A stretch of DNA of 64,000 bases from Blautia hansenii (GCF_013304445.1 NZ_JAAITA010000001.1:124001-188000); one strand, 5' to 3'; positions 18,954 through 28,376 are shown, numbered from the stretch's first letter. Numbers and translations: made by a program. The notes: generated by a model not told the origin, from the letters alone.

Positions 18954-20107
18954 AGAAAAAATTGTTAGTAACGGCATCGACGTTCCCGAGGTGGGAAGGC
19001 GATACAGAGCCTAGATTTGTTTTGGATTTATCTAAAGAATTAAATAAGTATTTTGATGTGACAGTTTTAGTACCGGCTTGTCCAGAAACTAAAGATAATG
19101 AAATAATGGAAGGAATTAAGGTATCGCGATACCATTATTTTCCTGTAAGAAGATGGGAAACTCTATGCTATCCAGGGGCTATCGTGCCCAGAATAAAAGA
19201 AAAAAAAATACGTGTTTTGTTAGTTCCGTTTTTATTTATAGGGTTATGGTATAAACAACTAAAAATTCTTAAAAATTATGATCTTGTCCATGCACATTGG
19301 ATTATTCCGCAAGGTATTGTCCAATCTTTTTTTCATAAACCATATTTACTGACAGGTCATGGTGGCGATGTTTTAGAACTAAATAAATTCCCTTTTTCTT
19401 TTTTAAAAAAAAGAGCATTAGATAAAGCGGGAGCAGTATCAGTTGTATCTAAAAAATTAAAACAAAAACTTGAAGAAAAATATGAGACACAGAATATACG
19501 GATTCAGTCTATGGGATGTGATTTGAAAAAATTTGGTAGAGAAAAAAGAGTAGAGGGATATTTTGGACAAGAGGAAAAAAAGATAATTTTGTTTGTAGGA
19601 AGGCTTGTAAAAATTAAAGGCATAGAATATTTAATTGATGCTATGAAGAATATAGATGCTCAATTAATAATTGTAGGGGAAGGACCATTAGAAAGAGAGT
19701 TAAAAGAGCGAGCAAAGGAAATACAAGAAAAAGTTTTATTTTTAGGAGGAAAGAATCACAATGAATTGCCTACGATATATGCATCTAGTGATATATTTGT
19801 AATCCCATCTATTACCCTTGAGGGAGGGATTACAGAAGGAACTCCTACAGTAATCGCAGAGGCTCTAGCTTCAGGGTTACCGATAATAGGAACAAATACG
19901 GGGGGAATACCACAGGCGATAGAGAATAAGAAAAATGGTTTTATTATTCCCGATAAAGATTCAGTTGCTATAGAAGAAAAAATAAAAATTTTATTATCGG
20001 ATGATGAAGTTAGACAAAAAATGTCGAATAATGCATTAGAATCATCAAAAAAATATGGATATGAAAATATAGCAATACAATTTCATGAAATTTTAGATTC
20101 TATGTAA
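18950..20107 (+). CDS. GT4-family glycosyltransferase
   Basis: A 385-residue GT-B enzyme. The acceptor domain includes HAHWIIPQGIV and LTGHGGDVLELNKFPF. The donor domain begins at ILFVGRLVKIKGIEYLIDAM (about residue 210) and contains the donor motif EGTPTVIAEALASGLPII (about 306-323). It resembles teichuronic acid/EPS glycosyltransferases. The first 100 bases continue the composition of the locus. From about 19,050 the codon use turns strongly AT-rich, like the next five genes, suggesting a boundary of imported DNA near here. ATGA overlap with the preceding gene. Confidence 0.88.
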   Translation: MKKKLLVTASTFPRWEGDTEPRFVLDLSKELNKYFDVTVLVPACPETKDNEIMEGIKVSRYHYFPVRRWETLCYPGAIVPRIKEKKIRVLLVPFLFIGLWYKQLKILKNYDLVHAHWIIPQGIVQSFFHKPYLLTGHGGDVLELNKFPFSFLKKRALDKAGAVSVVSKKLKQKLEEKYETQNIRIQSMGCDLKKFGREKRVEGYFGQEEKKIILFVGRLVKIKGIEYLIDAMKNIDAQLIIVGEGPLERELKERAKEIQEKVLFLGGKNHNELPTIYASSDIFVIPSITLEGGITEGTPTVIAEALASGLPIIGTNTGGIPQAIENKKNGFIIPDKDSVAIEEKIKILLSDDEVRQKMSNNALESSKKYGYENIAIQFHEILDSM

Positions 20108-20128
20108 AAATTAAGGGAAGTATTTAGA

Positions 20129-21127
20129 ATGACAGAATTAATTAGCATTGTAATACCGATATTTAATGCTGAGCAATATTTAGAAGGTATTATTGAGAGT
20201 ATTATCAAACAGACATATAAAAAAATAGAACTTATATTAGTTGATGATGGCTCAACTGATGAAAGTAGAAGAATTATTGAAAGATATGTAGAAAAATATG
20301 ATTTTATTAAGGCAAAGTATCAAAAAAATCAAGGACCGGCAGTCGCTAGAAATAGTAGTAGAGAATTAATCGAAGGAGAATACATTGCGTTTTTAGATGT
20401 AGATGATACTATTGCTTTAGACTATATAGAGTGTTTATACACTTTGTTAAAATATGCAGATGCGGATATTGCAGTGTGCGGTTATCAAAAAATTTTTGAA
20501 GGAGAATCAAGAGAATTTGTTTGTAAAAATAATAACAAAGAAGAATATGTTGTTTATTCGGGAGAAGACGCTCTAGAAAAGTTATTGTATAGAAAAACGT
20601 TTACTACAGCTCCTTGGGGAAAGCTAATAAAGAAAGAACTTTTTTTGAAATATGAATTTCCAGCAGGAAGAAAATATGAAGACTTAGGAACCGTATATAA
20701 GTGGTTTGGTGCTTCAAAGAGGGTAGTATATACTTCTCAAAAAAAATATTTTTATCTTATGAGAGAGAATAGCACACAACATTCAGTTTTTGTTATAGAA
20801 AAGTGGGATTTAATCAAAATATCAGAAGAAATTTTAGAATATTTGGAAATAAATTTTCCACAATTAAAGCAGGCAGGCGTTAATAGGATGCTAATAAGTG
20901 CGATTCAATTGCTAAGAGCAATTCCAGCAAGTGGTTATGAGAAGCAAAATATTGAATTAAAAAAAATAATTAAAAAATATAGAAAAGTGGTATTGACAGA
21001 TAGAAACGCAAAAAAAACTTCTAGAGTATTGGCAATGGGAACATATATTCCATTAGAAATTTTAAGAAAATTAGGACAGATGTATGATAAAATAATTTAT
21101 CGATATAAAATCAAAATGAAATATTGA
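20129..21127 (+). CDS. GT2-family glycosyltransferase
   Basis: A GT-A enzyme with ISIVIPIFNAEQYL, ILVDDGSTDESRRI, NQGPAVARNSSREL and the metal site FLDVDDTIALDY (about 87-98). KYEDLGTVYKWF near residue 190 is the conserved ED region. The coding sequence is rich in AAA/ATA/TTA codons compared with genes before 18.9 kb. The last 25 residues are basic. Specificity unknown. It probably acts with the neighbouring GT4 enzyme and the WbsX-like protein on a second glycan. Confidence 0.87.
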   Translation: MTELISIVIPIFNAEQYLEGIIESIIKQTYKKIELILVDDGSTDESRRIIERYVEKYDFIKAKYQKNQGPAVARNSSRELIEGEYIAFLDVDDTIALDYIECLYTLLKYADADIAVCGYQKIFEGESREFVCKNNNKEEYVVYSGEDALEKLLYRKTFTTAPWGKLIKKELFLKYEFPAGRKYEDLGTVYKWFGASKRVVYTSQKKYFYLMRENSTQHSVFVIEKWDLIKISEEILEYLEINFPQLKQAGVNRMLISAIQLLRAIPASGYEKQNIELKKIIKKYRKVVLTDRNAKKTSRVLAMGTYIPLEILRKLGQMYDKIIYRYKIKMKY

Positions 21128-21169
21128 TTGATATGTGAGAGGATTTAAGAAAGGGAAGGATTTTAATTT

Positions 21170-22303
21170 ATGAAAATTATTGCTTTTTATTTACCGCAGT
21201 TTCATTGTTTTCCTGAAAATGATGCATGGTGGGGAACGGGATTTACTGAGTGGAACAATGTGAGAAGTGCGCAACCCTTATTTAAAAATCATAATCAACC
21301 AAGAGTTCCATTAGATAATAATTATTATGATTTAACGGAAACAGAAAATTTGAGATGGCAAGCCCATTTAGCACAGAAGTATGGTGTTTATGGTTTTTGC
21401 TATTATCACTATTGGTTTAATGGAAAGTTACTAATGGAAAAACCTATGGAACAAATGTTATCAGACAAAGAAATACAATTGCCATTTTGTATTTGCTGGG
21501 CAAATGAGAATTGGACAAAGGCATGGGCAAAACGTAGCAAAGAAGTTCTTATAGCTCAAAATTATGAAAATAAAGAAGATTGGAAAAAGCACTTTGAATA
21601 TTTAGAGAAGTTTTTTAAAGATAAGCGTTATATAAAATGTAATGGCAAGCCGCTTTTGGTAATATACAGACCAGAGTTGATACCTTGCTTAAAGGAACTT
21701 TTAGAGTATTGGAATGATTTAGCAGAAAATAAAGGAATTGGTGGAATATCGTATGCTTATCAACATCGATATTATAATCATCAAACGGATTTGGGAGGGG
21801 ACTTATTTGATTATGGAATTGAATACCAGCCTAATTATGCTATGCAAAACCAGAAAAAATCAATTCCATTGGTTTTACGTAAAATGTTAAATGTAATGAC
21901 TAACAAAATAAATTTTCCTTCTACAAGATTTTCAACTATAATTTTTGATTATGATAAGGCATGGAAATATATTTTAAAAATGCAGCCAAGAGATGAAAAA
22001 ATGATACCAGGTGCTTTTGTGGATTGGGATAATACACCAAGATATAAAAAGCAGGCATCTGTTTTTACTGGGGTTAGCCCAGAAAAGTTTAAGAACTATT
22101 TGTCATTACAAATTAAAAATGCTAGAACTAAATATAAAAAAGATATGATATTTATGTTTGCATGGAACGAATGGGGTGAAGGAGGATATTTGGAACCAGA
22201 TGAAAAGTATGGTTTCCAAATGTTGGAAGCTATACAAGAAGCCTTAAATGAAAATAATGAATTTCCAACATATCCGTGTAATGAGAGTAGAGAATTAGGA
22301 TGA
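21170..22303 (+). CDS. WbsX-family protein (glycosyltransferase WbsX / GH99-like fold)
   Basis: 377 residues with the hallmark N-terminus KIIAFYLPQFHCFPENDAWWG followed by FTEWNNVRSA. GFCYYHYWFNGKLLMEKP lies near 80, ICWANENWTKAW near 107-118, and the C-terminal FMFAWNEWGEGGYLEPD near 325-341. This family occurs in O-antigen and rhamnan clusters, often fused to or next to glycosyltransferases. The fold resembles GH99 endo-alpha-mannosidases, with acidic residues in the WNEW region. Whether it hydrolyses or transfers is unsettled. AT-rich codon use. Its stop overlaps the next start by four bases. Confidence 0.88.
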   Translation: MKIIAFYLPQFHCFPENDAWWGTGFTEWNNVRSAQPLFKNHNQPRVPLDNNYYDLTETENLRWQAHLAQKYGVYGFCYYHYWFNGKLLMEKPMEQMLSDKEIQLPFCICWANENWTKAWAKRSKEVLIAQNYENKEDWKKHFEYLEKFFKDKRYIKCNGKPLLVIYRPELIPCLKELLEYWNDLAENKGIGGISYAYQHRYYNHQTDLGGDLFDYGIEYQPNYAMQNQKKSIPLVLRKMLNVMTNKINFPSTRFSTIIFDYDKAWKYILKMQPRDEKMIPGAFVDWDNTPRYKKQASVFTGVSPEKFKNYLSLQIKNARTKYKKDMIFMFAWNEWGEGGYLEPDEKYGFQMLEAIQEALNENNEFPTYPCNESRELG

Positions 22304-24051
22304 AAGTAAGAAATATTAGTAGAGAAAAAATAGTAATAGTTATAGAATGTATAATAATAGTATGTTTGTCTTTGGTTAGCTTTGATAAAATTGGTTTTCC
22401 TTCCGTTATAAACGATGAATTTGGCTATTTAGGAAATGCAGCATATTTTGCTGGGTATGGTTGGGAATCTGTATTGTCGGATGTTCCCTACTATTCTTAT
22501 GGATATAGTATTTTTTTGACACCGCTATATTGGTTATTTGATAGTGGGATTACAGTGTACTACGGGGCAAGTATAATTAATAGTTTCAGTTTAGTAGGAG
22601 CTTTTTTGTCATTAAATTATATTCTTAAGGAACTTTTTCCAGACATAGAGGTAGTATTAAGAAGCAGTATATGTTTTATGGCAACAGTTAATATGTACAC
22701 TTTTATTATGGTCGGATATGCACTGGCAGAATGTTTTTTATTCTTTAGTATGTGTTTGATAATTGCTAGTTTTCTAGTTTTTTTAAAAAACCCAAGCCTT
22801 TTAAACAGTGTAATATTGGGCGGGTTAATTTCTTTTATTCACTTGTTACATCAGAGAGCGTTGGCAGTAGTAGTAGCATCTATTATGCTAATTATGTTTA
22901 TGACATTTGTAAAAAAAATATCTAAGAAATCTGCGTTCATAGTAGTAATAACCATTGTTTTAGGGTTGATATTACAAACAGAAATAAAAGAACTTGTGAA
23001 AGAGGCCATATGGAGCGGGAATACAGTAACCACCAATGGAAATGATTATACAGGGGTAGTAGGGGTAATATTTGAATTAACTAGCATTGATGGGATTTTG
23101 AATTTTATTTTTAGCTTTATTAGTAAATTATTTGCAATTATTGTTTCATATTTCTTTGTACCGTTGCTCTTTATGGAAATTTGTTTAAAGAAAATTTATA
23201 TGATTTTTATAAAAAGAGTATGTAATTTAGGAAATAAAGAAATCACATATATATTTCTTTTACTAATATTGATTTGCGCGGCTGGTATTTCTGCACTATT
23301 TGCATTGTATCCCATTCGTAAGGATAGCGTTATCTATACAAGATATATTGAATATATGATTGGACCAGTTATAGCTATTGCTTTAGCTGAGATGACAAAG
23401 TTGAGAGTGAAAAAAATCAGAATTTCAGTATATGGAATAATGCTACTATTATGTTGTCCATTTGTAAAAAAAGCACTTAGTTGGGTATCTAATCAACAGT
23501 TTATAAAAATATCCACACCTGTGTTAGGCGCTTTTTATTCAGAAAATGAACTGTATTTATATAGTATGGTAATGATTAGTATACTCCTTTTTCTACTGTG
23601 TTCCTACATTTTATATAATAAAAAGATATTTTATAAAAAGATATTTATTTATATATTTGTTAGTGCACAAATTTTTATAGGGTATAATATAAAAGAGCAA
23701 TGGACAGATTTTAATAACATAAAAGCTGAAACATATGATATTGGTATTGAGATACAAAAAAAAATAGAAAAAGACAATAAAAATTATGAGGTTTTACTTA
23801 TGAGGGAGAATGAAGAGTATTATACAATGCATTATTATGGTGGGTTCATTCAACAATATTTGCCAAAACAGGAAATGAAGTATGTGACTATAGACTCTAT
23901 AGAAAGGGATATTAAGGGGGAAAATAAATTAATAGTAGCTGATAATAGCTGTCATTTAAATGAAAGTGTTCTCAATTGTAAAAAAATATATACGAATGAA
24001 AGATTAAGTTTGTATGAATACAAAGGTGAGAAGGATAATGGTGAATGGTAG
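22300..24051 (+). CDS. GT-C-like polytopic membrane protein
   Basis: 583 residues. An N-terminal helix is followed by an external loop with acidic residues (FPSVINDEFGYLGNAAYFAG) and then YYSYGYSIFLTPLYW. About eleven further helices reach residue 480, and a short soluble tail of about 100 residues ends the protein. The loop layout matches the 13,664 protein, which has the much larger tail. The acidic pair after helix 1 is the usual catalytic position in GT-C glycosyltransferases using lipid-phosphate sugars. I infer an extracytoplasmic sugar addition, but the donor is unknown. Markedly AT-rich, consistent with the imported block. Confidence 0.65.
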   Translation: MKVRNISREKIVIVIECIIIVCLSLVSFDKIGFPSVINDEFGYLGNAAYFAGYGWESVLSDVPYYSYGYSIFLTPLYWLFDSGITVYYGASIINSFSLVGAFLSLNYILKELFPDIEVVLRSSICFMATVNMYTFIMVGYALAECFLFFSMCLIIASFLVFLKNPSLLNSVILGGLISFIHLLHQRALAVVVASIMLIMFMTFVKKISKKSAFIVVITIVLGLILQTEIKELVKEAIWSGNTVTTNGNDYTGVVGVIFELTSIDGILNFIFSFISKLFAIIVSYFFVPLLFMEICLKKIYMIFIKRVCNLGNKEITYIFLLLILICAAGISALFALYPIRKDSVIYTRYIEYMIGPVIAIALAEMTKLRVKKIRISVYGIMLLLCCPFVKKALSWVSNQQFIKISTPVLGAFYSENELYLYSMVMISILLFLLCSYILYNKKIFYKKIFIYIFVSAQIFIGYNIKEQWTDFNNIKAETYDIGIEIQKKIEKDNKNYEVLLMRENEEYYTMHYYGGFIQQYLPKQEMKYVTIDSIERDIKGENKLIVADNSCHLNESVLNCKKIYTNERLSLYEYKGEKDNGEW

Positions 24052-25453
24052 AAGTAAAAAATTAATTTTAAATTTATTGTATGCCTTCGGTGCGAATGGA
24101 ATAACTATGCTTGTTTCATTATTAACTACGTTGGTACTACCTCGTTTTGTTAGTATAGAAGAATATGGCTATAGTCAGCTGTATATTTTTTATACAAACT
24201 ATATAGGATTTTTACACTTTGGTATACCAGATGGAATATATTTAAGATATGGCGGATATTCTTATCAAAAATTAGACAAACCGTTGTTTAGAAGTCAATT
24301 TTGGATTTCGTGGGTAATGGAATCTGTAGTTGTATTAATAAGTTGGAATATATTTAGATTAGGTGCATCTACGATAGAAAAACAATATGTATTCTTTATG
24401 CTGCTATGTGCCGCATTAGTTGTCTTACCAAGAACTTTTTGTCAAATGGTATTACAAACAACAGATAGAATTAATAATTATGGAATTATGCTTATAATTG
24501 AAAAGACTGTTTTTGCAGGACTTATTTTGTGTTGGATTTTTGTCAGAAATCTCAGTTTTAAAACAATTATTCTATCGGATATAATAGGAAAGATGCTATC
24601 CTTTATTTATGTATGTTTTATATGTAGGGATATAATTTGGGGCAACATAATCAATATTAAAAGCTGTTTACAAGAGTTGAAATTGAATATACAAGCAGGA
24701 TCAAAATTAATGTTGGCTAATATAGCATCATTGCTTTTGATAGGAATAATTAGAATAGGTATAGAGTACCAGTGGAATATTGAAACATATGGTAAAGTGT
24801 CGTTGGCAATAAATATTTCAAATTTTATTTTAGTCTTTATTAATGCTATTGGAATTGTTATATTTCCTATGCTAAAAAAAATGCCCTCATCTATTTTACC
24901 AGATTTGTATCAAAAATTAAAAATGGTGTTGTCAGTTCTGTTTTTAGGCTTTTTAATATTATACTATCCTATGCAGTTTATTATAAAACTTTGGATTCCG
25001 CAGTATAGTATAAGCTTAAAATATATGGTTTTGATATTCCCAATGTGTGTTTATGAAAGTTTTATTTCCTTATTAATTAATACATATATGAAGTCATTAA
25101 GAAAAGAGAATGCGTTGGCAATAATAAATATTATTTCTTTGGTAATAAGTATTGCTTTAACGATAATATCAACAGTAATGTTAAAGAATTTATTATTAGC
25201 ATTTATTGCTATTCATATTGTGTATATGCTAAGATTTATCATTGCGGATAAATATTTGACTCAAAATATGCATATAAAAAGTAATAATGGTCAAATATTA
25301 TTTTTATGTATACTTTTCTCAATATTGAGTTGGTGTTTAAGTATTGGACAAAGTTGTATCCTATATATGATTTTGTATATAGTATATTTTGTGAAAAATA
25401 GAAAAGAGCTAATAAAAGCATACAACAGTTTAGTAAATACTATAATGAAGTAA
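24038..25453 (+). CDS. Second oligosaccharide flippase (Wzx-like, polysaccharide biosynthesis protein)
   Basis: A polytopic membrane protein of about twelve helices. It begins with KLILNLLYAFGANGITMLVS and TLVLPRFVSIEEYGYSQLYI, the usual MOP-family opening (RxxSxEEYGxxQ). The start at ATG 24,038 follows a GAGAAGG site and overlaps the previous gene by 14 bases. An ATG at 24,014 is possible but has no ribosome site. It is divergent from the flippase at 12,181 and lies in the AT-rich block with its own glycosyltransferases, so it probably serves a different repeat unit. No second Wzy-like polymerase is seen in this block. Confidence 0.82.
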   Translation: MVNGRSKKLILNLLYAFGANGITMLVSLLTTLVLPRFVSIEEYGYSQLYIFYTNYIGFLHFGIPDGIYLRYGGYSYQKLDKPLFRSQFWISWVMESVVVLISWNIFRLGASTIEKQYVFFMLLCAALVVLPRTFCQMVLQTTDRINNYGIMLIIEKTVFAGLILCWIFVRNLSFKTIILSDIIGKMLSFIYVCFICRDIIWGNIINIKSCLQELKLNIQAGSKLMLANIASLLLIGIIRIGIEYQWNIETYGKVSLAINISNFILVFINAIGIVIFPMLKKMPSSILPDLYQKLKMVLSVLFLGFLILYYPMQFIIKLWIPQYSISLKYMVLIFPMCVYESFISLLINTYMKSLRKENALAIINIISLVISIALTIISTVMLKNLLLAFIAIHIVYMLRFIIADKYLTQNMHIKSNNGQILFLCILFSILSWCLSIGQSCILYMILYIVYFVKNRKELIKAYNSLVNTIMK

Positions 25454-25536
25454 TACGATTGAAGGAATTTTGCTTTTTGTGAATATTCCGGCTCTAAATG
25501 GACTGCAGTCTGGTCAAAGAAAGGCGAGGTTCGGTT

Positions 25537-25892
25537 ATGGCAGTTGAGTATACGGAAGAACAATTAAATACAGTTGATAAGTCGCTTCTTATCCATCTGC
25601 GTTTGCAACAGCAGGAACAGTTGGAAGCCTTAACAAAGGAACTTTGTGCATCAAATGAAAAATGCAGCTTCTGATGGAAACAGTTACCGGATGCAATTTC
25701 CAGGTATATGCCAGCAAAACGGATGAACATATGGTCAAAGCAGACTATCCAAAGACCTTGTTACATGGAAGCCTGGTATCACTATCTCTGGTAGCTGCAA
25801 TCATCAATGGAAAGTATGTGAATGCAGTCGGTTATGCTCTGAACCAGGAAAAACATCAAGGTACTCGCTATTTGGCGTTTACTTACAAATAA
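25537..25892 (+). mobile_element. IS66-family transposase (TnpC) remnant
   Basis: Two pieces in different frames resemble IS66 TnpC. The first, 25,537-25,674, gives MAVEYTEEQLNTVDKSLL then a Gln-rich start and stops. The second, 25,662-25,892, gives VYASKTDEHMVKADYPKTLL and then SLVAAIINGKYVNA, matching the segment before the catalytic core. The catalytic DDE part is missing, as are tnpA and tnpB and recognisable ends. It sits exactly at the right border of the AT-rich block. The call rests on remembered family patterns. Confidence 0.7.
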
Positions 25893-25978
25893 ACTTACAC
25901 TTCCCTTTTCTCACAATCTGTAGTAAGATTACAAAGGAAAATGAAAGTTTATAATAGAAATTTAGAAGGAGTACAAAA

Positions 25979-26917
25979 GTGGATAAAATAGCAGTTTTAA
26001 TTCCATGCTATAATGAAAGCCAGACTATCGAAAAGGTAGTAAAGGACTGGAAACGAGAGCTTCCAGAGGCTGTCATTTATGTGTATGATAACAATTCAAA
26101 GGACGGAACGGATGAAATTGCCAGAGAAGCCGGAGCGGTGGTTCGTTACGAATACCAGCAGGGAAAGGGAAATGTCATTCGCCGTATGTTCCGGGAAATT
26201 GATGCCCAGTGTTATATTATGATAGACGGAGACGATACGTATCCGGCAGAGATGGGCAGAGAAATGGTAAATAAAGTGTTGGAGCGAAATGTGGATATGG
26301 TGGTTGGTGACCGTCTGTCTTCTACTTATTTTGAGGAAAATAAGCGGCCTTTCCACAATTTTGGCAATAGTTTGGTAAGAGGAAGTATTAACCGACTGTT
26401 CAGAAGCAATATCCGGGATATTATGACAGGGTACAGAGCGTTCAGCTATGAGTTTGTAAAGAGTTTTCCGGTATTGTCTAAAGGATTTGAAATTGAAACC
26501 GAGATGAGTATTCATGCGGTAGACAAAAATATGGCCGTGGAGAATATAATCATTGAATACAGAGATAGGCCGCAGGGAAGCGAATCAAAGCTGAATACGT
26601 ATTCAGATGGCTTTAAAGTATTGAAAACCATTGGAAGGTTATACAAAAATTATAAGCCCATGCAATTTTTTGGTATGGTATCTTTACTGTTGTTTATTAT
26701 AGCAGCCTGTATGTTTGTACCGGTATTGATTACCTATTTTGAGATTGGGCTGGTACCGAATTTCCCTACCTTGATTGTCAGTGGATTTATGGCATTGGCT
26801 GCTCTGCAATCACTGTTTTCCGGCATGATATTATCTACCATTGCGGAACGGGAAAGACAGGAATTTGAATTCAGACTACAGCTGGTTAGAAGAATGAAAA
26901 AGGATGAATTATGTTAA
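25979..26917 (+). CDS. GT2 polyprenyl-phosphate glycosyltransferase with two C-terminal helices
   Basis: GTG start with AAGGAG at 25,966-25,971. The catalytic domain has IAVLIPCYNESQTIEKV, YVYDNNSKDGTDEIA, QGKGNVIRRMFREID and the metal site MIDGDDTYPAEM (about 80-91). TGYRAFSYEF follows near 148. Two hydrophobic helices at about 230-255 and 262-285 anchor it. It differs in sequence from the enzyme at 17,973 (DNNS in place of NDGS), so the donor sugar may differ. The GtrA gene overlaps its end by seven bases, making this a possible feeder for that module. A TATAAT at 25,950-25,955 lacks a clear -35. Confidence 0.88.
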   Translation: MDKIAVLIPCYNESQTIEKVVKDWKRELPEAVIYVYDNNSKDGTDEIAREAGAVVRYEYQQGKGNVIRRMFREIDAQCYIMIDGDDTYPAEMGREMVNKVLERNVDMVVGDRLSSTYFEENKRPFHNFGNSLVRGSINRLFRSNIRDIMTGYRAFSYEFVKSFPVLSKGFEIETEMSIHAVDKNMAVENIIIEYRDRPQGSESKLNTYSDGFKVLKTIGRLYKNYKPMQFFGMVSLLLFIIAACMFVPVLITYFEIGLVPNFPTLIVSGFMALAALQSLFSGMILSTIAERERQEFEFRLQLVRRMKKDELC

Positions 26918-27342
26918 AAAAACTGATGAAAAAATATGAGGAGCTTATTATGTACATCATAGTAGGGGTATGTACTATGATAGTTTCTCTTGTATCGTAT
27001 TTTATTATGGCAAATACTTTGCAGATGTATTATCAGGCAGCCAATATTATCAGTTGGGTGCTGGCTGTGGCATTTGCTTATGTGACCAACAAAAAGTATG
27101 TGTTTAAATCTCCTTATACCAGTGTTCAGGCGACAACAAAGGAATTGGTCAGTTTTGTATCCAGCAGGGTGGCCTCTCTTCTTGTGGAAATTCTGAGTAT
27201 GTTTTTCTTTGTTCAGGTCTGTCAGATAGATGATAATATTGTGAAACTGATGAACCAGGTGTTGGTAACTGTGTTGAATTATATTTTCAGCAAATTCTGG
27301 GTTTTCCGAAAGGAGAAGCAGCACAGAGGACAAGCTGAATAA
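26911..27342 (+). CDS. GtrA-family membrane protein
   Basis: 143 residues with four hydrophobic helices. Typical features are an N-terminal basic segment then YIIVGVCTMIVSLVSYFI, the central WVLAVAFAYVTNKKYVF and the C-terminal LNYIFSKFWVFRK (NYxxSKxWVF is a family hallmark). GtrA/GtcA proteins are believed to flip undecaprenyl-phosphate sugars, or help their transfer, to the outside. The gene is coupled to the upstream polyprenyl-phosphate glycosyltransferase by overlap. It is followed at once by a GtrB-type transferase and a YfhO protein, so this is a three-component glycosylation set. Confidence 0.9.
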   Translation: MLKKLMKKYEELIMYIIVGVCTMIVSLVSYFIMANTLQMYYQAANIISWVLAVAFAYVTNKKYVFKSPYTSVQATTKELVSFVSSRVASLLVEILSMFFFVQVCQIDDNIVKLMNQVLVTVLNYIFSKFWVFRKEKQHRGQAE

Positions 27343-27375
27343 AGTATGGCACTGTACAAAGGAGGAAGAAGAAAT

Positions 27376-28329
27376 ATGTCAGAAAAGATATCACTGGTAG
27401 TTCCGTGTTATAACGAAGAAGAGGTTCTGCCCTACTTTTACGAAGAATTTTGTAAAGTTGCGGAAAAACTTTCGGAATTTCAGTTAGAAGTGATTTTTGT
27501 AGACGATGGTTCCAAAGACAGGACGCTGGCTATTGTAAAAGAGCTGGCAGAGAAAGATACCAGAGTAAAGTACCTGTCTTTTTCCAGAAATTTTGGAAAG
27601 GAAGCTGCTATCTATGCCGGATTTCAGCATGCAGACGGAGATTATGTGGCAATGCTGGATGCGGATTTGCAGGACCCGCCCTCGATGCTGCCGGAAATGC
27701 TTCGCGGTATCCGGGAAGAAGGCTATGATTCGGTAGCTACCCGAAGAGTCAGCCGGAAGGGGGAACCGCCTATCCGTTCTTTTTTTGCAAGACGCTTTTA
27801 CAGGCTTATGAATCGGATTTCCACTGCGGAAATTATGGACGGTGCCAGAGATTATCGTTTGATGACCAGACAATTTAAAGAGGCAATTCTGGAAATTTCA
27901 GAATACAATCGCTTTTCTAAGGGGATTTTCGGCTGGGTCGGTTTTAAGACAAAATGGATAGAGTTTGAAAACGTGGAGAGAAAGGCGGGAGAAACCAAGT
28001 GGTCTTTTTGGAAGCTCTTTAAATACAGCCTGGAAGGGATTATTGGATTTTCTACGGCGCCCCTGGCTATGGTTTCTATGTTGGGAGTCGGTGTATGCTG
28101 TATTGCTTTTCTATTTTTAATCTTCATCCTTATCAGAACCCTTTGCTTCGGTGACCCAGTGGCAGGCTGGCCCTCTATGACCTGCATTATCCTCATGCTG
28201 GGGGGAATCCAGCTTTTGTGTATAGGAATTTTAGGTATGTATCTTTCAAAAACCTATTTGGAAACAAAGAAAAGACCCATTTACATCTGTGGGGAAACAA
28301 ATATAAAAGATAAAAGTATACAAGAATAA
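27376..28329 (+). CDS. GtrB/CsbB-type bactoprenol-phosphate glycosyltransferase
   Basis: Start chosen at ATG 27,376 because AGGAGG at 27,360-27,365 fits it. An upstream ATG at 27,346 would add ten unusual residues. The GT2 domain contains ISLVVPCYNEEEVLPYF, FVDDGSKDRTLAIV, SRNFGKEAAIYAGFQHA and LDADLQDPP (about 86-94), which together are diagnostic of the CsbB/GtrB/YkoT group. DGARDYRLM near 158 and two C-terminal helices (about 226-255 and 262-290) complete it. 317 residues. It loads glucose or GlcNAc onto undecaprenyl phosphate for the YfhO-type enzyme downstream. Confidence 0.92.
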   Translation: MSEKISLVVPCYNEEEVLPYFYEEFCKVAEKLSEFQLEVIFVDDGSKDRTLAIVKELAEKDTRVKYLSFSRNFGKEAAIYAGFQHADGDYVAMLDADLQDPPSMLPEMLRGIREEGYDSVATRRVSRKGEPPIRSFFARRFYRLMNRISTAEIMDGARDYRLMTRQFKEAILEISEYNRFSKGIFGWVGFKTKWIEFENVERKAGETKWSFWKLFKYSLEGIIGFSTAPLAMVSMLGVGVCCIAFLFLIFILIRTLCFGDPVAGWPSMTCIILMLGGIQLLCIGILGMYLSKTYLETKKRPIYICGETNIKDKSIQE

Positions 28330-28334
28330 TGAGA

Positions 28335-28376
28335 GAGGTTGTTCTTTCCGATGATAAAGAGAGGACAGCTTCTTTT
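28335..28376 (+). terminator. Hairpin with T tract between the GtrB and YfhO genes
   Basis: Arms at 28,335-28,348 and 28,359-28,372 pair over 14 positions when G-U wobbles (four) are allowed, with a ten-base loop. TTTT follows. The pairing is good only on the + strand, because the wobbles become mismatches on the other strand. It could attenuate rather than fully stop transcription into the next gene. Confidence 0.6.
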
